Shown: positions 24,777-40,698, counted from the stretch's first letter. The stretch: 64,000 nt of DNA from Ophiodon elongatus (GCA_016806645.1 JACSYO010002166.1:2756496-2820495); one strand, 5' to 3'. Notes: generated by a model not told the origin, from the letters alone. Numbers and translations: made by a program.

Positions 24777-26298
24777 TTCTGTCATTGGTGCAAATGCTTT
24801 ACAAAATGTAATATGCCCTGGGTTTCGCCTCTTAGGCTACTTACAGGCAGCCTATCGTTTTTGAGCTGCAGTTGAATAGTGCAGGAAGGTTCCTCACAAA
24901 GTGGCAGGAATGATAAGAGCTGGTTGAATTATCTAAATGTTAAGGAAAGGTGCTTCAATGCTTTCTTGCTTATCTCCTTCAGCATAGGGAACACGGCATC
25001 CTTTATGAAAGGAAAAGAGATAATTCTGTTTCATAATTCCTTATGGCAACAACATTTATAGCGACACACCATCTGCAGTCACTGTCTAATTCTACACTGT
25101 GGGCAGATTGAAAACATCCTTCTTAGGATGCTGTTGTTTAAATTAGCAAAATAAATACTTTTCTACAATGCAGTTTGCTCAGAACATTGCAGATACTGAA
25201 TTACATAGCTGAGCTGCATCATCTGTGAGAAAATGAAACGATAAAATATAGATTAGGATGAATATTTCAACAGTCAACATGACTTCAGAAGTGATATCTA
25301 TCAAAGTGCAGCCTAAGGGTTAAAGTGCATACAATCAAAACATAATAAAATCAAATAAAAAAACAACAGCAATTCCAGTATGCCATGCAGAATAACAGAA
25401 ACATATTTCTCAAATGGCTAGCATGCATGAATTGCAACATGCTGGCATGTCGCGCTACAATTCAGGAAGCAGCAAATGTAATCACATTATTTATCGAGGG
25501 GCTCAAGGGTTTATCTTATCACCGTTGTTTGCAGCTGCCTGGGAGCGTGGAGATTAGGTGTTTTATTAAAGATGCGGGGGCTGCACATGTGCACATGCTT
25601 TCACATGCACATATACACATGCATGCACCATCGGCACCACCCACCAGCAATCCCCCTTCACACACACGTAAATGTAAGCATAGACAAACGTAAAGAATAC
25701 CACACAATTAATCCTCACAGGAAACTGGCAATAAAGAAGCTTCAGAGGTTCATGTTGATTTATGGTGACTAATTCCTGTGCTGGCAAATTCATTTGCAGG
25801 GAGGGTGTGAAGTATCTTAAGTTCAGCCCAGTGCGACAGCTGTCCGCTCAAACCTCTGGGTACAAACCTCAGGACTCATTATAGCAGCTGGGCAGGATAA
25901 TCTCAGATCTTCTGTAAGCCGATAGAATGAGAACAGATTGTTGAAAACGGGACAATTTAGCCTCTTAGTTTAGAAATTATATATTTTTTTTCTGTTAATG
26001 AAAGCCCCCCATTTAGTAACAGGTTTCACAGCAGCTTGTTAAAACTGTTTCAAAAGCAACTTTCACATCTTTTCTGCCTAAGGTTTAGAATAAACTTTAT
26101 CGACACATCAAGGCCTCCTACTGCACAGGCAACCATCCCACCAGTATTTTTTTTTTTATTTACACCACTCCAGAGTAATACAGTGTTCATGACACTTAGA
26201 AAGTGGAACAGTCCAGTGCAAATCTAGAACACCTGAGAGGCCCTTCTCTGAGAGTGGGCCTGGGATGAGCTGATGCTGAGCTTATCTGTCACAGCTGG

Positions 26299-26300
<2 letters not shown>

Positions 26301-26351
<51 letters not shown>

Positions 26352-26358
26352 TGTGTGT
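26301..26358. repeat. (GT)n microsatellite
   Basis: About 29 GT units with one A interruption. Confidence 0.95.
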
Positions 26359-26826
26359 TAGGACAAATGAGGATCTGCTTTAAATCTGGGGAGATGATGA
26401 AAGAGCTTGTGATGAGAACATTGTTAGTGCTACATATACAGATACATTTTAGGTAGTCCATCCTGAAACGCGCGATCTTGTGCAGGATCAGAGGAGTTGA
26501 CACAGAATCAAAAATCATTTGTGAGAGCTTGCAATTGTTTAAATCTCTGCACTATTCTTTTGCAAAATAAAGAAAATGACTCCAGTACAATAACATTTTT
26601 GTCATTTAACCCCATAAAGTAATTTAATTTCCACCCACTGTTGTCAGCAAAAATAAAATCAAACTTCACCCTGAACAAACCAAATTCCTTGCAATAACAT
26701 TAAGGCCTGGAAACTTTCTTTCCCCAGATGATTTACAGGCGCTGAATCGCGTCCAACAAGTCTTGTCTCAGCAAACCATTTAAATTATTATACCTATATT
26801 TAACAATCTAACCTTAAACCCAAACT

Positions 26827-26861
26827 TATATATATATATATATATATATATGTGTATATAT
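26827..26861. repeat. (AT)n microsatellite
   Basis: AT run with a short GT interruption. Confidence 0.9.
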
Positions 26862-29800
26862 AGCCTATTACTATAAATGTAACCTTTTAATTAGGATCGA
26901 ACACAGGCTGTAAGCAATACTGCTGGGGTATTGTACAATCCTCACACTTACAAAGTAAAAATATGCACAAAAACTTTTTAAGTTTATTTGTAATCTCCCA
27001 GGATTTCATTACTACATAAGTGTTAATATTTCCAACTTTAGTGTTAGTTTGTGACACAATGACACAAAATGGATGTGAAGTGCATTGTAAATTGTCATTA
27101 AAGTTGTTGCAGACTGTTTCATGCTTTCTAGTGCCAGAGCTCCCCATATTAATCCTGTTTACATGAGGTAATTAAGTGGAAATCAGGGGCATTTGACCCA
27201 AAATACATCACTTCAAAGGAATCACTTCAAATAGTTAGTCACAACCATATACATGTTGGTCATAGCTAAAATCATAATGATTTAGCCACCACTTTTGGGG
27301 AAATCTATTGATAATATAGTTGCTGCTCTTTTAAGACACATACTTTTCTTTTAATACCATCAACCTGCCAGGTTCCTCAGATGAAAAGTAGCCTGCATGG
27401 CTAAATCTGGCACATTTACATGATCATGATTATTCATGTGCATTGTCCTTTCTTAAATAAAATAAACATAAACAGAGCAAGGACTGGTGAAAACAGCTTT
27501 CAGAGAAGCTGAGCAAATGGGTGTGAAATGAAATGAAATGAACACTAGCTATCAATTAATGTATGTAGTGATTGTGAATTCCTTAAATGAGTATCTATTA
27601 AGTGTGAGCTAATCACATTAAGTCATAACATCCTGCATTAAATCAGCACAAGTCATGCATTAGTTGGGTATTTTATTTAGCCCCTTATTATAAAGTGTTA
27701 CCTACTCAAGTGTAAAAATGTAGTTTTGTTAATATCACTGCTGAGCCAAAGAATTACACATATTTACAGAGAATTACATTAAACAAAATAAGCCCACTCA
27801 TGCAGTCTCTGTCGGTTTCTTTCTTTGTCCTGCTGTTTGTTTTTTTCAAACGATTTAGGTCGCTTGTCCCAAAGCCTAAATATGGTTTAAATAACAAATA
27901 AATGGAGTCACGCAATATCTTTATGGCTCATGGGAATAATGAGGGGAACTTTGTTTGAACAACTATTTTAAAATAACCACATTTGACGAGTGTAAGTGAA
28001 GAAGCTCTGCAGTTGGAATTCATGTTTATGTTCATCTTCTATGTTTGAGTGTGTGTATGAGTTATGAAAGTGAAGTGGTTGCGGTACAACAGAGGTTGAG
28101 AAACAATGATCCATCCAGGAGGCAACAGCAGATGTTTGAGCGCTGAAGAGCACAAAATTAAAGCCTAATAGAGGTTGAGCTTTCCCAGAATGACAGAAAG
28201 TGATGATACAAAGATGAAGAATAAAAATAGCATGGTTACTACAAGCAACCAGGTAGAAACTGTTATACAAAAAGAGCAACACATGAAGGCGGGGAGTAAA
28301 GTTTAAGGACAAAATAATACTGAAGTGGGGAAATAAGCAACAACAACCAGTGTTAAATATAAAAGCCAACACAGGTATGTTGTAAACTAGTTTGACTAAT
28401 GGCCGTGGGGTCATTTGCTAATGTACTGTTTCATTAGAAAGAAAATTATGTGGAGAGAGTTTTTTTTCTGGAATCACAGCCCAGTACAGATGGCAGCTTG
28501 ATTCTATTGTGAGACCCAGAAACCAACCAATCCTGGAAAAAGCACCATGTGAGCACAATATGAAGTAAAGTAAAAAAAAAAAAAAAAAATCAGCACTTTA
28601 GTTTAACACAGCGCCTTTTTACAAGATAGGGAGACACGGTTTTGTAACAGGAGGAGTTGATATTGTACTTTAGTGGTGACAATTCCAGTCAAGTTGGCAG
28701 GTAATCACATTCCCAAAAACCAGCAGACGCATATGCAGAAGAATGTTTTCATTTTCTCTTTCTTACTCGACAGTATGTTTGTGCTATGAAACTTTTTTGA
28801 CACTTAACTTATTCTGTAAATTTGTTTTACAAATGGTGGGTCAAAAGAGACCCTAAAGATAATCATATTCATGCATTCGTAAATAAATTGTCTGGATTAT
28901 TTAAAACGGAAAGGAAACACATGTAAAGACACAACCATGTTTCTACAAAATCACGTTCCCATACAACTAAACTGCATTCTTATTTACGTTTTGAGGGACA
29001 CTTATTTTTCATCCGGATTACAGTTGCAGTTTTAAACATGTTGTGAGGAAAATGAGCTGCAGCGGTGAGAGATTGTTCTATAGCAACAGAAGCAGATGAT
29101 CCAGTTTAGAGTGATCTCAGCAGAGACGTTCACATGTGGGTTGATTTGATCTTGTGCGGCTTGTGCACGATCTTATCAACCCACTGTATGGTTTGTGCCA
29201 AGGACACACACTTCTGTTTTTTGTGCAACATATACATGATGGTTATAACTCCAGGCATTCCATTAAATTGGAGTATTGTTAAAGGATTAACATTTAACAC
29301 TAAGTCAGCAATTACTGACTTCAGCAGGTAATTAAATATATATGCAAATCGCTCAAGCGAGAATTTAATTACTTTGAAATGTTGTTATAAAGCAACATCA
29401 GCTAGATAAGAAGTATTCTTGTTACAATTTTTCAGTGGCATGAATATTACAGACATTGTCATACATACAGAGATTAATTAATGTTTTGTAAAAGGTGCAG
29501 GTGGCTGTCACTGAAATGTTTGTATGTGCTGTAACCACACTGAAATTGCATCTATTGTTTTTTCTTCATTGTGATTTATCATGCAGGTCTATGCCTCATT
29601 CAAAGCTCTTTGAAATACTTTTGTGTTTGAATTGTGCAAAATAAATAAGCTTCTTTCTGATGTGAAAATAGGTTGAGATCAATTAAAAACTACAGTCCTT
29701 TTCTGGGAAAGGACTTAATGGTTTAGTTGGTTTTATTAAAAAAGAGAAACATATTGCTGTTCTAATAATGGATTAATGAGAGTTTAACCAGTTTTGAATA

Positions 29801-32800
29801 TTTCCACAAATGGGCAGTAAGGGTTAAGGGCTACTTGGGGAGTTTTGCACCGACAGCTGTAACTTTCTCTGAGACGGTGTATTGATTTGATTGTCAATTA
29901 AGCAGGATGGATCCATATTGAATTGCAGATCCCCAGAGAAATTGTGTGGAAGCCAATTTGTAAGTAAAAAGAACAGAAACTGACATCTTGACTCTGACTT
30001 TGGTCAAGTTTCTGACAGAAAGAAGGGGCATGTCAATTAACACAATGAACTACTTTAAAAAAGGAAAGAGGGGCACTTTCAACTTTATTTTCAAAGGATT
30101 GAGTTAAATATATCTCTAGACTTTGAAGCCTCGGTCTGCTAATAATTTGTGTTATAAACTCCAGGCATATTTGCTGAGCTCAATACTGCATATGAAATGC
30201 AAAATTTCAACCTCACCTCAAGTGCACACATTCAAACAACAAAATGTATTGCATCCTAATTACAGCTTAATTTTACACGCTGCACTTGTTCAAACATTGT
30301 TTTTTTTAGTGCACTAACTGGTTTACACAGGCCCGTAATTTGTGTGCTAATCACTTCATCATTGGCACCCGTAAAATTGCGATATACGGTCCTGTTCCGC
30401 TTTGCGTGTGGGCAAGTTTCTTTCATAAAAATGTCACCAAAGATTTAAAAGAACAATTTCATTTCACAGACCTCCAAGTCCTGATTTGTAAATCAGCAAA
30501 CTAAAACGGAACAAATTTAGCTGTCAGTCGCATTAAACAACACTACAGCTGTCATTGACGCGTCGTCAGAGCAGAGCTGTGTACTGTGACACAAATAAGA
30601 AGGCAATGATTTAACATGATTAGTCCATGACTAATAAGAGAGGCGGACACAGTCACAGAGATATTAGACCGATGATGTTACAGCCTTCAGGAGGTGAACG
30701 ATGCACTGAGTGTGTGTCAGAGGATGATACTGGATACTTCTACGAGAAAATTGGTGAATGCCACAAATTCTCTTAAATCGGCGCTTAATGAATTTGTTTG
30801 TGTGAGCGGTTCACGCAAGAGGCCCTTCGTCTTAGGTCTTGATGCATCATTGTTAAATCTAATTCTGCTTTTATGAAACTGTTATTATATTTTATAGCAA
30901 AATATGAATAGGCATTCTCCCACACAAAATCAATGATTTCCATGCAGCATCCAAAAAATAATTAGTACTGGAATATTTTTTATATTATTAATGCTTTTTA
31001 GGAAATACTCTCCGAACTTGAATACAATTTAAAAGTTGCTGTAATTACAAAATGAGATTCTGCAAACTGTACAGTTGATTGTTTTGTGGCTCAAATAGAA
31101 AATGTGCAAATCCTACATACATGCAAATCCTATGTACATGCTACAATACAGATAATGTATCTTTTTGTATTTTACTGCCTTGTGGTATTTCCCACTTCTC
31201 CCTCTTTCCATTCAACAGGATTCAGTCAACAAATTACAGGTCGTTGGATAAGGCGACACAGCCATACCTTCCATAACTGGCTTTAAGCACTGTCATGGAA
31301 ACAGGCGTCTTTCAACAAGTAGTCAATCTTGAAACGTTCACCACTAATGGCCTGTGAGAGTGAGGAGTACAGGCTGTCATTTTCATGATCATTTCCAAAT
31401 TGTTATGCTCTATAATTACGACTTTCATCTAGAGGGCCCAATCTTAGGATTCAGCGCTAATCATATGACTAGCCTGACTGTAAATTAGTGAGCGATGAAG
31501 GAATAGGGTAATGAAACAAACACAAAACTGGGAGATTATGTGAGAAAAGGAAATAAAAAGAGTAAGGGAAGGACATGAATTGAGGAACGCTACAACAAGT
31601 TCGATCAAATAAGACAAAATGACAAAGGTCCCTCACAGAGATTAAAATCATCCAGAGGAGAAACAAAACATGATTGACATTTCCCTGAGACAATGCAACG
31701 TGGATTGTCTTCTCAGTGCTGAGACAATGGTGTAGAAAATGGTGATGAAGAGAGAGAGGGACATTTTATTTTGTGAGTGAAAGACTGCTTTCTCAGACTG
31801 AGTCCAATCCCATGTGAATAATCCTGCCTGTAAATCCGATGGGATTACCACTGATAGTCTCAATTCTAATGGTTTGCTTTAGTGTAAAGAGAAAACACAG
31901 CGGCATAAAGTGTGACAAAAGAAGTGAAGAGAAGTGAAGCATACACGATGTAGACTGGGTTTACAAATGCCTGTATTCTTCAGGTATTAGATCCAGCTGA
32001 GCGATCGTCACTTTAAAACACTGTAACTTCCATTTTGAGTATTTTCATATTGTGAAACTCAAACAAATAACTTTAACAGTGCATGTGAAAGTCAACATTA
32101 AACAAGGTTAACACTGGATTTTTGGAGACAATAAATATAAATAAAAAAGTCATTTTTGAGACAGGAGAGTTCAATTATTCTTCTTAACAACTGCACTGCT
32201 CTGCAGATCTCAGATTTTATGGTTTCCAAAAGCAAATTCTAATCTGATCACTGCCATTGATCTAAACTTCACCTCACTGCATTGTACACTGTGTGATTAT
32301 CAAGCTAACTCCAGACTGGTGTTTAGCACAGTGGCAACTTTTTGACTGTTGGTCGGGAAAAACAAGCATTTTAAAGAAGTCAGTTTAAGCTTTGAGAAAT
32401 TCTTCTCAGTTGGTCCTTCCAGTGAGGCCATTAGAAACCCCTGTCCAGATGATATCCATTTAGCTCTTTAGCTGCCCTTCCCTCCTTCACCATCGCCTCC
32501 AGCGTTAGGGGCTTCTTCCTTTATTGCTCGTGGCATGACTTCCACCGAAAAATGGTGAGATTACGATGGATTCTAATTACCAAAGAACACATACAGTATC
32601 TCTGTATCACATTAATTCATATCTTTAAGCAAGACTTTCAATTAGTCTATATTGATTAAAAAGCCAGCAAGAGTTTGTCAAGCAGAAGCAGGTTATTGGC
32701 CAGACGTTTAATGAGGATTCCCATGACTGTCCTTCCTCATGTTATCCAATATTAAGAAACCTTTTCATTCTGCTTTGTGTTTGTTTCTTTGAGGATCACG

Positions 32801-34738
32801 TTAGGCCTTGGTGTTGCTGTATTTATGACGCATAGTTGGATATCTAATGATGGCGACTGGTTCCTGCTCTGGATGCCACTGATGATTGGTGTTGTGTGAT
32901 GATAATTTCCTCCACTTGTTCTTCCCGTACTGTTCAGTTTCAGCTTTTGTTGCTGCTGCTTCCCAACCTCTTACTTTTTTTTACTTTCATCGGAGGGCAC
33001 CGTCTACAGCTGGCCAAGTGCATCCATTTGCCTTGTGTGTTATTGCTGCTGTGGCATAATAACACATTGGTTTCAGTTATAATAGTTGTGGGAATTGTAA
33101 GTAATGCTGCACTGAGACCTGCTGTCACAGTTTCTTATAGCTTCTCACTGAGTTTAGGGAATCTAGTTTGTCTGATGGTAGTTAACTCTCTCATGTCAGC
33201 AGTTGGGCCAATTAACGAGTACGGTGTCAGTGTTCAGCTCATCTTCCTCATTGCACTCCCAGTATCTCCTGGTCCTTGATGTAACATTGTCGTTTCCTTG
33301 GCACATGATTACAAAGATATGTAGTCAAGCAGAGTGTTTTACAGCTGAATGGTAAAGTCTTCTTCACAGTCGCTGCCCCACCATCTGCTCAGCTGCTACT
33401 CACGTGCTGCACAGTCCTGCAAGTAGTCTGCAGAACAAACAATGCAGTGATGACACTGTTAAATTAACTCAAGTGTTTTACTGTGTTTGCTATGTTATGT
33501 GTCCTGAAAAAAAGTGACATCTCTGGCCAAGTAAGAAATGTTAAGATTGTGGAATGAAGCTGTAACTCAACTGCATACATCTGCTTCTGGTTCTAGTTTC
33601 AACACAGTCCTGCAAGTGAAATACTCCAGTCACGTTAAACTCCTGGACATACAATACTTAAATTGAATTATGACATCACATCTCAATTTAAATCTCCAAT
33701 GAATAAGTAATTATATTCCATACATATAGGCAACGTGTATAGCAACATTTTAGAAAAACATGTTCCTCCGATAATCAGAACATTGCTATCATAGGTGAAA
33801 GCACTACACAAGAAGGCTACTATCTTTATGAAAACGTACACATCTGAGTTGAAAACATTAACCAGCCTTTTACCAATATTGTGCATCAGCAAGGGTGGGG
33901 GAAAAATGTATCACTCAAACTACAGTAAATAATAGGCCACACATCTGCCAATGGCTTTGAAAGAGGTAATTTGGCATGCAGATGAGAGGCATTTCAACAT
34001 TTTGAAAAAGCTCTCTTGCTCACTATTGCTGTAGTGTGCCAGTGGATAAGCTACCACATGCCAATGGTTGCCTACCTTTGATGTAAACCCGTCAAATAAT
34101 GGACTTAGGTGTCAGTATGTGTTTGTAGGTTTCTGTTCATGTCAGTTTTAAAGTGAGGTTGTAAGATTTTTATTTTCCTTCATCTTATACATCGCTGACT
34201 CTCAGCGTCCCTTTGCTTGTTTCTGGCTTTTCACAGTGATTTGCGCCCCAGAGGTGTGAATGCCCAATAGTGGGAGTTTTCCTATCGGAGTAAAAACAAT
34301 ATATATATACCAAGTGCGGCAAGTGAACGTGAGAGAGCAAATCAGTGGGGATTTGATTTTTACCCCTATATCCTCTTCTTAGAGAGAACTGTTGTATTAT
34401 CATATGCTGCACTCTTGAAACCATCAGGCATAAATTGCTTCTTCCTACATTAATTATTAAACCTGAACTTTATACTTTGCCAAATGAACTCCAAACCAGT
34501 CCTCTTTGTGATATGCCCTCTCATGCACCAGATGAGGGAAAGAAAACTCCTCCCTCATTGTATAACAAAATTACATATTTAACAGTATCGTAATCTTTCA
34601 GTATCATACACGTTTCCAATTTTCAATACAGTGTTGTTATTATTAAGTAGGGAGAGGGTATGGCATGATATGAATAGGAGTTGATTTTCCATTTTCTGTC
34701 TTCAGTCACACCCTGATTGTTAAGGTGCATGTGCAGAG

Positions 34739-34744
<6 letters not shown>

Positions 34745-34789
<45 letters not shown>

Positions 34790-34830
34790 GGGAGAGAGAG
34801 GGAGAGGGAGAGGGTGGGAGAGAAAACGGT
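34745..34830. repeat. Compound (GT)n(GA)n microsatellite
   Basis: A pure GT run to about 34779 passes directly into GA/GGGA-rich sequence. Confidence 0.95.
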
Positions 34831-34981
34831 GTCAGTGTGAGAGAGGAAACCTGTGTGAGTCTCCCAACGGAGTGGAGGTACATTGTGTGCTCAAAGATAC
34901 TTTTCATCAGTGCATCGTGATGGTGATTCCCTTTCATTTTGCAGAGTATCTCTCACATCAGTCAAAGCAAAAAGTGCAACA

Positions 34982-36179
<1,198 letters not shown>

Positions 36180-36533
36180 ATATTCCACTCCCATGCGCTC
36201 TCCGATCCGTGCGTAATGGTAGCGAACACGGACAAATGATGTTTATTTATTTATTTATTTATAAAAAATTAAAAAAAGATCGTAAAAACTTACCATGCTT
36301 TTTCTTCATTTGACGAATTTCTACCCACTCCTCTTTTCGAAAAGCGGAGTTCAAAAGCGATCAGGGAATCCCAGCAGCGATGTCCCTCATTTACACACGT
36401 CCAGTACAAACAAGCGAAATACAGACTGGTTACATTCAGAGGGAAGCAGCTTCAGCTTCAGCTTCTCGAGATGTTGCTGCTGTAAGTGCTGAGATTGATT
36501 CACATCTCATCTAAAAAAGGTAGAGCGTGTCTG

Positions 36534-36607
<74 letters not shown>

Positions 36608-37010
36608 AACACAGTAAAACAAGTTATTTCAGTTGTCCCGAAAAACTTGAAGCGACTCGAAATGATGACTTTCAGTTTCAAAAATGCCTTTTTCCAGAGT
36701 TCAAGTGCCAGAATGTGTGAAAGGTGTGTAAAAAGTGCGTTGCCGGCGAAGCTCCATCTGATGCATCAAAGCGCGGCACATTGTGAGTTTTCTCCAGCAA
36801 CAACTAAGCCCCCAGGAAGACGCGGGGGGCTTCCGGCTCAAAGATCCGCGCTGCTCCACAGGAGATCACGCAGTCGACAACAAGTTGCATTAAAATCCGC
36901 GTTTTTGGGAGGTTTTGATGGGACTGGTTGCACAACAGAGGATGTTCTGTGCGCCCAACGCACACCGACAGGGGATTTAATCGACAGCGACCACAGGCGT
37001 GTGTTTGCAA
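36180..37010 (-). promoter_or_regulatory. CpG-dense island with candidate minus-strand first exon and splice donor
   Basis: CpG dinucleotides are common here (especially 36730-37000), while most of the surrounding 20 kb is AT-rich and CpG-poor. Read on the minus strand, a GC-rich leader-like sequence runs down to a strong donor, ATG/GTAAGTTT, with the last exon base at 36294. A long AT microsatellite (36541-36604) interrupts it. The nearest convincing gene in that direction and orientation is htr1d, about 17.5 kb away, which has a good acceptor just upstream of its start. A distal non-coding first exon of htr1d is therefore a reasonable hypothesis. It could instead be the start of an unrecognised gene or non-coding RNA. 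The long plus-strand reading frame here begins in the AT repeat and resembles nothing I know. Confidence 0.35.
36541..36604. repeat. (AT)32 microsatellite
   Basis: Pure AT run of 64 bp lying inside the CpG-dense island. Confidence 0.95.
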
Positions 37011-38862
37011 GTAATACAGTGGCTACCTCTGACAGTCCATTTCTTGTTACTGTATACAGGGAAGAGGTTCTCAATAGGGTGCAGGGACCTCACAGAGTCC
37101 CTTGGCAGTTTAAGGTGGTCCCACAGCAAAATGATCAACTCATTTTCTGTTCTGTTTAAGTTACTCAAAAAATATGAATGATCATTTCTTAAAGAATATT
37201 TGGGGAAAATAACTTTGACTAAATCCGTCTGAGGTTGAATGAGTTCTGAGATAATCCCAGAGTTTAATTTTAGTCCTGTATTTAAAGGAATGCTGCACCC
37301 AAAATCAGTCTTTAGTGACTCAAATCTGACCCCATGGAGACATAAAGCGTGGTTGTCATCTTGGATTCAAAGCAGGATTTCAAGTTTACAGAGGGAAAAA
37401 GCATAACAAAATCCAGAGAGATTTATTAAACCAATCCTACAGGATAATGCCAATACTCCATATGATTAGCCTACTGCTTCAGTTCTGTCTGAATCTGCAC
37501 TAACAGACCTCTGTTGAGTTTGCTGCATGCATTGGTTTCATTAAAATTTCATGATTTCTGAACACTCGTCCACATACATTATACTTTTATGGCGATACAG
37601 TCTTGATGTGATTTCTGCTGAAGCTGCATACGTTGGGTTTAGTTTTAGAGTGAAAGTGAATGCGTCACTAACACACATACGCACTGTTGCAATGCAGCAT
37701 GATAACAAATTAGTAGCAGTTTCTCTCTATTGCACTGTAAACAAACTACCATATCATTTTGATATAAAAATAAAGATTCAAAATAGTATCTTCAGAGGAA
37801 GACCAAATTACAAACTGAGGTAGATTAAGATAAATAGTTCCCATCACAATAGTCTTGGTGGTAAATCAGAAATATTAACTCTGCTCAGGCTGTTGTAGCA
37901 GTCTTAGTTTTATGCCAAAATTATGCCACAGATTCAAGCAGAGTAATGCGGAAAACTGCAACATTCAGCTGATATGCCTTCCTCTTCTTCTTGAGGTGGG
38001 GGCTGTTTATAAGACTGCAGAAACCTGGTTGTTGACGGCTATTTGCCAGTTTGCCACTTATTTCCAAAAATTGACGGAAGCTCCTGCAGCGAGAAACCTT
38101 GAAGATGTCAGCCATTCTTATATTAACTACACCACACAGCAGGGATTTTACTGAGATTCCAGCAATGGTGGTAATAATGAGCAACATTAGCAGTTGCCAT
38201 AAGAAAACTATTTTGACCCATAGGGATGACTTTGACAGCTTTTTCTTGAAAACATGCCTGAAATTGTGGATTAGAGATCATCCATTGAACATCTGAGTTA
38301 AGCACTTATAGTACAGCAGGCAAGAGAGAGACACCATTTGAAGCTGAAGGAAAATTACAAAAAAAAGTCCCCTAAATAATGCATTGCCTTGATTCAGCAT
38401 TATGTCACTGTTTCTTCTGTTTTCCATCAATCATTTTTCAAACAAATGCACAGTTCAGTCTGTCATTGACAACACTGTTCAACATGTATTTCAGTCAGCA
38501 ATCAACTTCATTCAAACGGATATCTTCCATTTACCATAGCATCACACTGCTCTGTTACTTGTCAGAATTGAACTGATTGAATATCAGTGAATTTATCTTA
38601 AAAGAGTTAGTTCTCTGAAAAGCTCCACTTTTAAGTAAGAACAAAGTGCCTTAAAAATGTTTTACATGCTCCACACTAATTCTCAGAAAGAGCGGTCTCG
38701 TTAGTTCATTAAATGCTTTTGCTCTCTACCATCTTCTGCATATTTTTATCATTAATTGAATCAATAGCAACTCCTTGAAAGCTAATTAACAGGCTCTTCA
38801 AGTATAGAAAACGTTAATCAAGAAATGGAGCACATCACTTTCACACATGTAGGCACACATAA

Positions 38863-38866
<4 letters not shown>

Positions 38867-38924
<58 letters not shown>
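38867..38924. repeat. (AC)29 microsatellite
   Basis: Pure AC run of 58 bp. Confidence 0.95.
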
Positions 38925-38926
<2 letters not shown>

Positions 38927-39426
38927 TAAGGGCTTTTTAAGTGGAAATAAAAACTGCTGGACTTAGAATTGACAGATTTGTCTGTGATCCCATCGTCTCC
39001 GTCCTCGGGAAATAGAGCGCCCACGTGGGAATGAAATACAGTGCAGATTTTTGTTGGCAGTTTAGCTCTTTGAAATACTTCTCTCTGAATGGAAGGTCAA
39101 AAATGTGTTTGTGTTGAGTTCAATTTATAAATTCTTTAGTTTTTAGTTTTATTATTATTATTATTCTGCAACACTTTGAGGAACTACGATGCACGAAGAG
39201 GCCATTCGAAGTTTCGAAACGGTTTCTCTCCCCAGTAAACACTGGACAGGTCAACTTGTGAGTTTGATACAAAAAGACAAGAATAAATTACATGTGGTTT
39301 GATCCTTTTTTAGACCTGACAGCTACCTCTCCATACAAGTGTATGAGACAGAATCATACATTCATTACAAGACCCTTTCTTATTGACCGTCAGATTGTGT
39401 AGTACTTAATTTATGACCAGATAGAC

Positions 39427-39493
39427 TAATAATAATAATAATAATAATACAAAATAATAATAATACAAAATAATAATAATAATAATAATAATA
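39427..39493. repeat. (AAT)n microsatellite
   Basis: AAT run with two ACA interruptions. Confidence 0.95.
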
Positions 39494-40512
39494 GCATTAT
39501 GGACCTCAAGTTAATTCAACCTCAGTGTTACTGCGCAGTACAACATATGTATGTTTGTAAAAGGCGCTTACTGGTTAACATACTTCAGACAACAAAAAAG
39601 GATGTCATGTCATTCAATACCATTCTTTCCAGCCACAGGTCACAAACCAGCCTTTTAGAATAGTTACACATTAAATACATCATATTTACATCCATGTCAT
39701 GCAACATATAGAGATACAATTGACGGTCAGCTGCTGAAGCCCATTGGTAACCAGGCGCCCAGCATTACATCTTTCAACAGGACTGAGTGGGTTGGTCGGT
39801 TCTTCTGCTTCATCTTTAGAAAAATGACTCTGTTTTTATCTTTTTAAATCCTGGACCGCCACTGATTCTTATCAGAGTGCTTGAACAGTTAAATTAAACT
39901 TAAACTGCATTAAACTGAATCATCTTTGGGAAAAATAAATGTATTAAACGCTTGAAGAATGCAAACAAAACATTCACACTCAAATACCAGTGAAAACACC
40001 TGATGACTACAAACACCTCACTATACTCTGCAGACAGAGTTTATTACTCTCTTTCAAATCATCCGGATCCCAATTTGCCTTTCAGGGAGCCGTTGCATTA
40101 ATGGTTACAGCGAGACACTGTCACATCTTTATTTGACAGAGTTATATACGACTTAGTGGGAAGTGAAGCAGGATGAGGACCAAGAAAGAACCAGATCCGT
40201 ACTGCCTCTCCAATTTAAACACTTAAAAGATCAAACTGAACTTGACTGTTTGTCAAGCACAGAACAAAAGCATTATTGTATTATCATCATATCCATAAGA
40301 CAAAAACATATACCTCAAAGCTCAATAGTTTTTAATAACTCTGTACCTTAAAACGTAACACACATTACAACTTTTCTTAATTAAACTTTAAGCTGAAATT
40401 TCCAAATGTTGTCTACCTCTGAAACCTGCAGTTCATATGGATCATTGCAAAAGTATTTTCACCAGCACTGATAGATATTTGATATTGATTTTTGAAACAG
40501 GAATACCTGCTC

Positions 40513-40600
40513 TAAAGGGTAACTTCGGTATTTGTCAACCTATTCCTTATTTTCCCAAATTTTTGTGTCTAAGTGACTAATGGGGACAATTAAAAAAAGA
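40513..40600 (+). repeat. Teleost interspersed repeat fragment
   Basis: Contains AAAGGGTAACTTCGGTATTT and TTTTGTGTCTAAGTGACTAA, strings common to a widespread fish repeat. Only a short piece is present. Confidence 0.55.
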
Positions 40601-40698
40601 CCACAGTTTGTTCCCCGTGTGAAACAAAAAGTCAGCATTGATTTATTTGTCACATAACTTGCGTAATTCAGTAATGGTACTTATTGGTACTTGTATTT

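Larger units (their letters stand above)
24777..34744. other. Long gene-free stretch
   Basis: Ten kilobases with no recognised exon, RNA gene or clear transposon. Chance frames such as 27968-28414 (148 codons, minus) and 32896-33279 (127 codons, plus) are hydrophobic or low-complexity translations with no familiar motif. It holds GT and AT microsatellites and a poly-A run at 28572-28589. Confidence 0.45.
37011..40512. other. Non-coding, no gene recognised
   Basis: No recognisable exon. Contains AC and AAT microsatellites and otherwise unremarkable AT-rich sequence. Confidence 0.45.

Noticed and set aside
27968..28414. 148-codon minus-strand frame
   Set aside because: Low-complexity hydrophobic translation of AT-rich DNA with no conserved motif and no splice-site support.
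32896..33279. 127-codon plus-strand frame with several hydrophobic stretches
   Set aside because: It looks membrane-like but is leucine-rich chance translation of T-rich DNA, with no family resemblance.
36527..37159. 210-codon open frame on the plus strand
   Set aside because: It starts inside the (AT)n microsatellite (VYIYIY...), and the rest shows no familiar motif. The CpG richness fits a leader or promoter better than coding sequence.
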